Source of the DNA: Straminergon stramineum
Lineage: Eukaryota; Streptophyta; Bryopsida; Hypnales; Calliergonaceae
NCBI GenBank assembly: GCA_963920665.1
Contig: OY987268.1
Location: forward strand, 12,154,501-12,218,500
DNA: 64,000 nucleotides
Reading direction: 5' to 3'
The notes below the pieces were generated by a model. That model was not told the DNA's origin. It worked only from the letters and a program-made list of their open reading frames with translations, and did no database searches. Shown piece after piece: positions 56,247 through 64,000 of the stretch. Positions within the stretch are counted from its first letter, which is position 1, and each line of letters opens with the position of its first letter. The position numbers were made by a program, and so were the translations under genes.

Positions 56247-57422
56247 ATGTATGGAGATAAAATGGTGATGGTGAATAGCGTCAACACATCAATTGAACGG
56301 AGATCCTTGCAATTGTTGAGTACAAGTGAAAGATCGCCTAATTATGATCCTTTTGAAGCGGGAACGAGCATACCACATGGTAGGTTTGAGAGGGTAATGC
56401 GATCATCAAGCAATTCCTTAGATGCAGAAGACATAGTTGAAGGGATAAAAAGAGAGAAGCAGAAGGGGAAAGAGACTGCAATTGATTCTAGAGCTTCATC
56501 ATCAAGCGGAGGTGATAGTGACTCTGAGCAGACAAACTTTGATGATTTACGTAGTGGTGGCTTAAGTTTGGGATCTGCTGACACTGATGCAGAAAGTGAT
56601 GCCCACATAGACCAAGAAGACTTGGAGGAAATGGAAGAAGACCCAAATTATTCTCCAACATTACTGAAGAATGATGTGGAGAATACAGTAGCAACAGATG
56701 TTGAAGTTCATGTGGAAGAGCTTGAAGATATACCAATAGTAGCAACAAATGTTGAAGTTCATATAGAAGAGCTTGAAGATCGACCAGCAGCAACAACAAA
56801 TGTTGAAGTTCATGTGGGAGAGTTTAAAGATATACCAACAGCAATAGCAAATTCTGAAGTTCATGTGAGAGAGTTTGAAGATATACCAGCAAGAACAACA
56901 GATTCTGAAGTTCATGTGGGAGAGCTTGAAGATATACCTGCAGCAGTAGCAGATGTTCAAGTTCATGTGGAAGAGCTTGAAGATATACCGGCAGCCACAG
57001 CAGATGTTGAAGTGCATGTGGGAGAGCTTGAAGGTATACAGGCTATAGCAGAACCCATGTCGGCATTGTTAGCATTCACATCTTTAGACTCTATGAGCTT
57101 AACTTCGGGTGAGGATGGATATTTTTACAATAGGGAGAATATAAAATTTGTTCGGACAGGAAATAAAGGACATTATGTTTTTCATCAAGCTTTTTCTATT
57201 TTGGAAGAATCTATTGAATCACCGTCTTTTTCAGAGGGGGTGTCAACACCCATTGTGAATGTGATGGTGGACAGGGCATTGGAGTATGCCTCTCCACCCC
57301 CAATGAGTCCTAGAGGTGGACCAAGTGTAGTTGAAGAAACAAAGGTAGTTGGTGAAGGGGAAGCAGAAAACTTGACACAATCATCCGCACAAGTGTTGGA
57401 AACACCAGATGCAACATTGTAG
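56247..57422 (+). CDS. Element ORF 3, acidic protein with seven 17-residue repeats, 391 residues
   Basis: First ATG at 56247, stop TAG at 57420. It follows the ORF 2 stop (TAG at 56241) by one codon and lies in the same frame, so it may be the C-terminal part of the same original protein. N-terminal half is disordered and acidic. At 56700-57056 seven 51-base units encode VEVHVEELEDIPxxxTN-type repeats. The C-terminal part includes GYFYNRENIKFVRTGNKGHY and a Pro/Ser-rich tail. No family recognised. Ends about 500 bases before the right terminal repeat. Confidence 0.55.
   Translation: MYGDKMVMVNSVNTSIERRSLQLLSTSERSPNYDPFEAGTSIPHGRFERVMRSSSNSLDAEDIVEGIKREKQKGKETAIDSRASSSSGGDSDSEQTNFDDLRSGGLSLGSADTDAESDAHIDQEDLEEMEEDPNYSPTLLKNDVENTVATDVEVHVEELEDIPIVATNVEVHIEELEDRPAATTNVEVHVGEFKDIPTAIANSEVHVREFEDIPARTTDSEVHVGELEDIPAAVADVQVHVEELEDIPAATADVEVHVGELEGIQAIAEPMSALLAFTSLDSMSLTSGEDGYFYNRENIKFVRTGNKGHYVFHQAFSILEESIESPSFSEGVSTPIVNVMVDRALEYASPPPMSPRGGPSVVEETKVVGEGEAENLTQSSAQVLETPDATL
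56700..57056 (+). repeat. Seven in-frame 51-bp repeats
   Basis: Unit gatgttgaagttcatgtg ga agagcttgaagatatacca plus a variable three- to four-codon tail. All seven keep the frame; differences between units are mostly single bases. Confidence 0.9.
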
Positions 57423-57920
57423 TCCTTAAATATTAATAGTAGTACATGTGACAATAGTATACGGTGTGTAGAAGTACAGAAGTTCTTATTTTGTAGGCAA
57501 AGTGTTTGGAGACATTCGAGTGATTTTTTCTTGTGTTGTGTGGATTGTATATCAGAAATGAGAAGGTAGTGGATTATCCTTCAAATTCATTTCGATTTTC
57601 GAAATAAATTTTTTAATGGCTATAGTGATTTTTCGCTTTTCAAGTGATGTTGGCATTAAAAGAGTGTAGTATCGATGAAATTACATTATGTAGTGGTTGG
57701 TGACTACAATAAAGGAACAACAATAATAATGAAAATGAATGAAACACAAATTCCTACTTGTTGTACTCAAAAGTATAGAAAAATGCATCTCTATCTAAAA
57801 ATTTCATGCATAATTGAAGTAGAACACAAAAGAACAAGGGAGACTTATTTTAGAGAAAAGGGGGGGGGGGGGGTAATTTTCTGGAAAACACTGTTCTAGT
57901 GAATAGTAGTACATACGGTC
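57423..57920. other. 3' region of element ORF 3
   Basis: About 500 bases without a gene. Ends with a 14-G run at 57860-57873, about 95 bases inside the right terminal repeat, matching the position (not the inverted strand) of the G run at 40611-40622 near the left end. Confidence 0.5.
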
Positions 57921-57967
57921 ATTGCACTTGGCTAAGTGCAAGAATGTCTAATTCAATGTTAATTGGC
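57921..57967 (-). repeat. Right terminal inverted repeat of the large element
   Basis: Pairs with 40519-40562. Contains the perfect palindrome-like block ttgcacttggctaagtgcaa (one central mismatch pair), a symmetrical version of the motif at the left tip. Confidence 0.7.
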
Positions 57968-58199
57968 CAAATTGTACCATTTCAAAATAAATCTCTATGT
58001 TTTGTGAAATGAAAGTACCATACTCACCACACATGCCAGTTTTACATTCTACACCAACTTATTCATTAATGTTGGCAAATGTGATTCAAGACTTTTCTAA
58101 AAATTGAGATATTTGAATTAAGTAAAAAGTAATATTCCCATAATTATTTCATTTATTTTTAAATTTTATTTTTTTGATGTTGATCACTTACTATGTGAG

Positions 58200-59330
58200 T
58201 CATTTTTCACTAAAAGGATTCCATGTCATTAAAGTTGAAATCACAAATTTTGGATGAAAAACTGCATGAATAGGGTTGGAAATTAGTACTTAGTATTCTA
58301 TTCAAAATATGAATGAATGTAGAAATATTGTGCTTCACCATATTGTATAGATTACCATCTTGACATTCTTTCAAAAAAGTAAAAAACTTCAAGAGGTAGG
58401 AAGTTCCAATGGTTACTTTTGATAACATAAGTAGACTTATTATGGATCCCCACCCAATTGAAATTCTTGGCATCCTAAGGGTGTAATAAGAATTACACTC
58501 ATGGAATTGGGGTTCAAGGGTTGGAGTCAAGTTGAAAAATCATCATTTTATGAATCCAATGAAGATTGTGTACCTTCTACATATGACAAACAGTCGATTC
58601 ATTATTGCACAATTTCAAGGGATGTTTGGGGATTGCTATTGGAATTGTGTTGGGAGTTTAGAGAGACATATTAGCATCCAAAAGGACAAGAATAGATCTT
58701 ACAAAGGTTCACATTAGGAAGCCCTATAATTTTGCTTTGATGGCCTAGAATGTCTCTTTTGCCAAAAATGAATTTGACCAAAATGAATGTAGCCTATTCC
58801 TTTAGTTGTCTTTCTTTTGCTAAATAAATGGGGATTCTTTTGTGAAGTAAAACTATGTGCATTGTCTAATCAAACAGTCTACAATGGGCTTCCTAACTTA
58901 ATTACACTTATTTGATTCACTTCCAAAGAAGTACTGCCACTATTTTTGAAAAAGACCTATATGTCCCTTGTATTCTACAAAGCAAATACAGGTCTTTTTA
59001 GAAAGAGTGGAAGTAGCAAATGAAATGCAAATTATAAAATATTCCACATGTATTTTCATCAATCCATTTTTTATAAACAACTTTAGTCAAAGCAACATCC
59101 TAGATATTGCTCCCCATTGTAGATCCTAAGAGGGGGCTATTTTTATTCTTTCGGATGCTAATGTGGCTCTCTTAATTCCCAACATGGTTCCAAGGACAAT
59201 CTAAAAAAGTTCCTTCTACTTCTAAGTGCAAATTTTATTACTTTATAATGCAAGAGAGTGAAATTGGGTCCAAGAGTGGTATTTCAATTGGAATGGGATT
59301 CATACTGGACCTTCTTACCTTAATACGTGT
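58200..59330 (+). repeat. Dispersed 1.1-kb repeat, copy 2
   Basis: Same order and orientation as 31960-33100, more decayed. The frame that is open in copy 1 is closed here. Carries the extra foldback at 58934-59012. Confidence 0.7.
58934..59012. mobile_element. Small foldback insertion of about 80 bp
   Basis: Arms ctgccactatttttgaaaaa and the complement of ggtctttttagaaagagtgg pair over about 24 bases with few mismatches. Absent from the matching place in copy 1 (about 32700-32740), so it was inserted after the 1.1-kb repeat was duplicated. Flanking agta on both sides may be a target duplication. Confidence 0.6.
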
Positions 59331-60989
59331 TGCACAATTTGACTCATCCTATATCAAACAATTTAAATTACCACATTGCAATAAAAACTATCCCAGTACG
59401 GATGTTGAGGACCACCATGGTCCGATGGATGACTTATCTATTAATTGTTAAAAAATCAAATGCACCTATTGGTCCAATAATTGGAGAATTTTGGTGATTA
59501 CTTTGGTCATGGGGGTCACATCCTTATAGGGCTATATTCAATTTGGAAATTTGAATGTACTTGTTGTAATTTGAGCAATAAAAACAATTGCATCTAATTT
59601 TGATCCATTTGCAATACCATCCCATCTAGATTCTTGCCTACAATGTACATCCACTATTTCATAAGTGCAAAGAATTAATTTGAGATATACCCATTTTCAG
59701 CACTTTGGAAATGAGTAGATTATTCATACAAAGTCTATAAAATGCATTCTAACTACTTAGTTAATATCCCCGTCTAACTATCAACAAGATACAAGATTCT
59801 TTTTTACAATTCAAGAATAGGATCCATGTTGAAGCCCTTATTGGGAAGAATTTAGGTGATAATATACAATACAAAAATCATATTTGGGGACACTAGGATG
59901 CAATCCATAGAGGACAAAAGAAGTGGAGGATGGATGATTCAATGATATTAAGTCATTGTTGGTTACACTAACCTCTTAGGACACCACCAAGCAACCTATT
60001 TCAAAAAATGGATAGGCCAAGGGATTACAAAAATAGTAAAAATAAAAATCCCATGACATGGTAAGGATTCAACTAGATTAGATACGACTACAACATGTGA
60101 TTGTATACATGAGTTTAATTGTATAGACTTATAGATATGTATACAATGATTAATAAGGATGCGGATTATTTCAAAAAATTTGTTAGCTACCTAAATTAAC
60201 CATGGAGCACTCCAACATCCAAAAAGTAGACAACGAACAAATTGAAATTGTCATATCTTCTCATTATTGCTTTGATGAAAGTCATCCTAATTTTTGGAGA
60301 TACTTTATTAAGTTGTTGTCCTATACTATCCAAGGGTTGGATTTGGTGTTACTAGAGTACACATTTTTCTACAATTACAAATGTGCAAGTATTTCATGTG
60401 GTCAAATTGCATTGACTTTAGTTCAAAATTGGATTTGCCAAAGTGAGGTCATAGATTTTAAGAACACAAAAATTTCAAAAATTCACCATGTTAAGAGAAC
60501 CTCATTTCAAATCCATTCCAACAAATTTTACTCAAAAAATGATAATCTTTTGCTTGTAATCGAATTAAGAAGGAATTTTGGAATTTCTCTTTCAAAATTT
60601 ATAAAAAAATATTGATGATAGCATTGGTGAATCTAACATGGAATGAGGATGGAATCTACAACTCACAGTCTACAACTTTTCTTTGTATGTCAATTCCAAA
60701 ATATGCTTCTAAATGGCACTTTATAATGATTTTTCTCAAATGGTCGATTTTGGAGATGAGTCTGGACGTTCCAGAGTTAATACTAGTACTGGTATTTCCA
60801 TTCCTGAATTTGAATAAATAATATTAAAATTGGACTGGAGTGGCACTCTTCAATTTGAATAACTAAGGCTTTGACATGTCGAGTGACTTTTCACTATCCA
60901 TCTATTACACAATACTTCAATCATCATCAACATATTTTTTTACATAACATCAATCTAAATAAAGTGGTGATATTCCATTACTTTTGGCG

Positions 60990-62979
60990 CAGTTCAGGCC
61001 GCACTTTCTGAAACCAAATCTCTACTTGCAGAATTGGTAACAGTTGTAACTAATTTACGACTAAGCAAGAACGAGTAAACTGAACCAAACTTCATAAGCT
61101 CAACAGCAGGCACAAACGGAGAGAAAGTCAAAATACAATCAGAAACGAGGGTCGATGCATAAACACAAAAACGCCATTTACATTCCAGGCACCTTTTATT
61201 CTCGCTTGGTGAAGTCACCTTGAAACAAATAGTTCACGAAGTCTGCTCCATCCAGAAATTACTCACAAACCAATTAAGGGATTCTCATTGCAAACCTTCA
61301 AATTTCATACTGAATCGAACCAACTTGTATAATCCTGCTAACATGATACACATGAGTTGCCACACACCTGTACAGTAAAAAAATATAGGATGCATTCTCT
61401 CAATGCAACACTCAATGCAAATGTTTATGTGTCCATAGCTTCCCAGGGCATCGGCCAGAGTCTGTAGGCTCAGAATCAGTCACTTCTTGGCTTCCACTCC
61501 TCATTTTTCTTGAGATTTAGCAACTGTTCCGTTGGTCTCCGGTTGCTTTTCGTCGGCACCCAACAAAACTGGGTTCAGAATCCTCATCACGTGACACACG
61601 GAGCCTAAGTTTCCACACAACATTCTTAAATGGGAAGGAGGGGGGTTTCTACAATGTAACTGGAACAAGAATGTATTGGTGTTACACTGGCTCACAATAC
61701 ATGGTCAGTTGACCACCCCTGCATTCAAGATGTGCCAGTGACAGGATCCCTGATTCATAGAAAGCTAAGGACCCCCGACCTTGAAATTCAAGAATGTCAT
61801 GCATGTATCCCCACCCCGCTCAACTACTTCCTATCAATCCAACAGCCACACTGATACCAGGGTAACCCCTCAGTCCCCCCTCACACATCACATCAAAATT
61901 AGCCTAGCAGTCTGGCAATACATGGAAACTTAGCCATGTTCGTTCAAAGTGTTTGTTCTATACAAAGTTCAGGCGTTGATTCTTTAGTTATTGGGCAGAG
62001 TTTGAGATTTGCCACTGCACATCTGAAATGACGATATGTTTTATGATAAGCATTGAAAAGCGACTAAAATCGGGACATTCACCATCTTGTATCTTTTCAT
62101 CTACAGAAGTTGTTACTTCCAAATGGACGATAACATTTTGTGAAAGCGATTTTCAGAACTCAATGATCGGTTCAGGTATTTTTTCATTCATATCCCCTTC
62201 CGAACGAGAACCAACTTGAAATACTGCTCCTGATATAATGGAATCACACAAAGAAACCATTTTCATCACAATTTTGGCAAGAAATTATTGTTTTCAAATT
62301 TCACAACCAACGAAATATCTTCAAATACAAGTTCCTTTGGTTCAAATTTGTCTGAAATATTTACCATACTGACCAAGACGAAGGATACTTTGACCTGCTT
62401 TGCTGGTTCACTAGGCTATTTTCTGTCAATCTGAAAGATCTATGACCATTGACCATGTAAAAAGCTCCTCCTTTTCGAATCAGCATTGAATAGCGAAATG
62501 CATATCAAGACAAAATGGTTATTGCAAGGGATGGACAAATAATACAGTGTATGGTATCAAATTACACAAATGCAGATCATAGCTTCTCAATATAGACAAA
62601 CCTCAAACATGTTGCATTTGCAAGATCACATACTTGGTTCTCTCACCAAACCCTAGGCAAGAGACATACACTCCACCATCTCCAATTGCACGGCCTTAGG
62701 AAACTAATGGACTCCTACATGCACGGTGACACATAGTTCACAACTTGATATGTTAAATTGTCCAATCAAATTAGGACAGAATATGACAGATTCTGAGTAT
62801 ATACAAGGAATGTCAAATTGCAGAGTGTTGATTGTATCCAAACCAACACTCACTCTATGCTCTCAATATGACACTCATAAGTTCAACAAGCTTAAAAACT
62901 AACTCTAAAGCGACACGCAGCAAAGACTACCAACTGTTTTAGAAACTATCTACAAAACTATCACACCTTGTCACCTCGC
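60990..62979. repeat. Unit C, 3' flank of AP2-like gene C
   Basis: Aligns with 25660-27362 and 35910-37636. Contains the exon-like block at about 61500-61600 (minus strand, ILNPVLLGADEKQPETNGTV and on to a stop). About 61622-61800 matches 9531-9690 and is not present in units A or B, so it is an extra insertion or kept ancestral sequence. No other gene seen. Confidence 0.7.
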
Positions 62980-64000
62980 CTACGACTCTTTATGGCCCAT
63001 GCTCATAAATCTATTTGTATCAAATTGTTGCTCTTGATGATGACTTTGTAGCTGTGATTGCAATTGCGTAATCTGATGGTTCAATAGCCCATTCTCACGT
63101 TCCAGCTCTGAATGTTTTATCTCCCACTCCATGTTCTCGACTTCCATTCGAGACACTTGAGCCTTCAAGCATTCGATCTGCTTGTGAGCATCAAGCAATT
63201 CGTGTTGAGTCTTCGCGAGCACCGGAAGGAAGCAACCTGGGTCATTGAAATCAATTCTATTGTGTATATTGGGGTCAAGTTGTGAGCTCTGATACTGCAT
63301 GGCCGAATCCATTCCTAAGTTGACAGGCTGTCGAAGTTGTTGAATCGATGAAGTCGCTAACAGTTGGCTCTCTTCAGTCGGCATCTCCAAGGCTAGTCTA
63401 GGTACACTTGGCGGCAGGCTCCTTGAAGCCCTTCGCTTAACAAACTCTGCATAAACCTTCAGGACTTGATCCCCAACTTGTTTCACCTTCTCCTCGTAAG
63501 GCAGGCTAGGGTCCAAGCTCAATGTTGGAATGGAGAAGTACGCATCTTCTCCGAGATCCAATCGCCCCAAACGATGCTTAGACTTATTGCAATAAAAAGC
63601 AGCAATTTGATATGCAATTTCCCCCTCAGCTTTGGTATCGTACGAACCCAGAGAGATCCTCTTAGACTTCCCACCCATGCCTCTCATCACAGGAAACTTA
63701 ATTCGTGGTTCCCACTTGCTGGAACCAGGTCTTTGATACACTGCTCTTCTAGAAATGACTTCTCTAAATTTAATCCAAACGTATGCAGCTTGGAACAGAA
63801 GTATGGAGATGGAGATGTCTCTAAAATCTAAAGAACCGGAGGAGCCTGCTTTAGAACCACCCCTATCAATGTAACCTATGAGATAAAAGTAGACAAAAGA
63901 TAGCAGAACGACTGCTGATACCACAATGGCATCTGCGACTCTTCGTCCACCAATAAGCGGAGGCTGCCTATCCTCACTAAACAAAGTATCCAGAACGGTC
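62980..64000 (-). CDS. Membrane-anchored AP2/ERF-like coiled-coil protein, copy C, 5' end outside the window
   Basis: Open on the minus strand from the window edge to a TAG at 62980. It has no start inside the window; the frame continues upstream through ..VLDTLFSEDRQPPL. Same order as copy A: a hydrophobic helix (AIVVSAVVLLSFVYFYLIGY), a second hydrophobic stretch (ISISILLFQAAYVWIKF), the AP2-like block (EPRIKFPVMRG, KSKRISLGSYDTKAEGEIAY, GRLDLGEDAYF), a Gln-rich linker and a coiled coil (ELLDAHKQIECLKAQVSRME). No stop interrupts the visible part, so this and copy A are the likely functional members. Ends ..SMGHKES, close to a conserved donor-like site (gcgag/gtgac). Confidence 0.65.
   Translation of the reverse strand, partial: TVLDTLFSEDRQPPLIGGRRVADAIVVSAVVLLSFVYFYLIGYIDRGGSKAGSSGSLDFRDISISILLFQAAYVWIKFREVISRRAVYQRPGSSKWEPRIKFPVMRGMGGKSKRISLGSYDTKAEGEIAYQIAAFYCNKSKHRLGRLDLGEDAYFSIPTLSLDPSLPYEEKVKQVGDQVLKVYAEFVKRRASRSLPPSVPRLALEMPTEESQLLATSSIQQLRQPVNLGMDSAMQYQSSQLDPNIHNRIDFNDPGCFLPVLAKTQHELLDAHKQIECLKAQVSRMEVENMEWEIKHSELERENGLLNHQITQLQSQLQSHHQEQQFDTNRFMSMGHKES

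Larger units (their letters stand above)
40519..57967. mobile_element. Large TIR-bounded element, about 17.4 kb, with DUF7869-type putative transposase
   Basis: Left end (40519 on) reads caattaaca, then ttaggcatttttgcacttag; the right end, on the other strand from 57967, reads caattaaca, then ttagacattcttgcacttag. The second block is 18 of 20 identical, and homology continues weakly (aaggtgcgatg / ccaagtgcaatg). Genes face outward: the transposase-like gene toward the left end, three same-frame ORFs toward the right end. A 12-14 G run lies about 95 bases inside each end. The outer limits and a target-site duplication could not be fixed, because the left edge abuts another 14-G run. Size and gene content do not fit Maverick/Polinton, CACTA, hAT or MULE as I know them. 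Confidence 0.7.
57968..60990. other. AT-rich intergenic DNA
   Basis: No intact gene. About 58200-59330 is copy 2 of the 1.1-kb repeat (see 31960-33100). A small foldback insertion sits at 58934-59012. About 59400-59520 resembles 13850-13970. A plus-strand frame of 137 codons at 60202-60615 was not recognised and is AT-biased. Confidence 0.6.

Noticed and set aside
40519..57967. Maverick/Polinton or a viral integration
   Set aside because: The size fits, but no DNA polymerase B, packaging ATPase, protease, capsid or retroviral-type integrase motif was seen.
60202..60615. 137-codon plus-strand frame as a gene
   Set aside because: Residue content follows AT-bias (many I, N, K, F, Y), no family match; could be a relic but not supported.
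1..64000. tRNA, rRNA or CRISPR arrays
   Set aside because: No tRNA-like box pairs or rRNA segments were noticed; tandem repeats present have no unique spacers, and the genome is eukaryotic.

Overview
The window reads as nuclear DNA of a land plant. It has spliced genes with GT-AG introns, a chloroplast-targeted SecA gene in 20 exons, a VARLMGL-motif protein, AP2-like proteins and many small inverted-repeat transposons in AT-rich spacers. Nothing seen is prokaryotic or organellar. The intron sizes (roughly 70-900 bp) and the AT-rich, repeat-dense spacers would fit a bryophyte-grade plant such as a moss, but the species is a guess.

Layout. (1) 1-1.2 kb: exon of a VARLMGL/DUF3741-type gene on the minus strand, cut by the left window edge, with an about 118-bp tandem repeat just upstream. 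(2) 2.7-6.9 kb: AT-rich DNA with TTAA-flanked MITEs. (3) 7.3-9.5 kb: a four-exon minus-strand gene for a 313-residue Cys-rich plant protein, with a 168-bp triplicated repeat upstream. (4) 10.2-13.9 kb: AT-rich spacer. (5) 14.4-22.4 kb: the complete cpSecA gene on the minus strand. All 20 exons join in phase to 1043 codons plus stop. (6) 22.7-40.5 kb: a segmental-duplication field. Two copies (A, B) and a partial 3' copy of an about 4-kb unit carry a gene for a membrane-anchored AP2/ERF-like, coiled-coil protein, separated by AT-rich DNA full of TTAA-flanked elements. (7) 40.5-57.97 kb: a large element of about 17.4 kb with terminal inverted repeats of about 45 bp. (8) 58-61 kb: AT-rich spacer with a 1.1-kb repeat also present at 32-33 kb. 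(9) 61-64 kb: a third AP2-like unit (C), cut by the right window edge.

The large element is the most interesting object. At its left end a minus-strand gene of 927 codons reads outward. It has a Cys-rich N-terminal part, a DDE/RNase H-like core of DUF7869 type (VDGMDQ, DNTTRENKN, VGHTHEDIDQ) and a beta-rich C-terminal domain. At its right end three long ORFs read outward on the plus strand. They share one frame and are separated only by stop codons; their products (about 560, 501 and 391 residues, the last with seven 17-residue acidic repeats) were not recognised. The 8.7-kb middle is AT-rich except for a GC-richer island at 47.2-49.3 kb holding a 54-bp triplicate, three near-perfect GC-rich palindromes about 95 bp apart, and possible minus-strand exons. 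Together this looks like a large cut-and-paste-type transposon with a putative transposase and cargo or accessory proteins, partly decayed.

Limits: homology calls rest on motif recognition by eye; splice sites outside SecA and the 313-residue gene are tentative.
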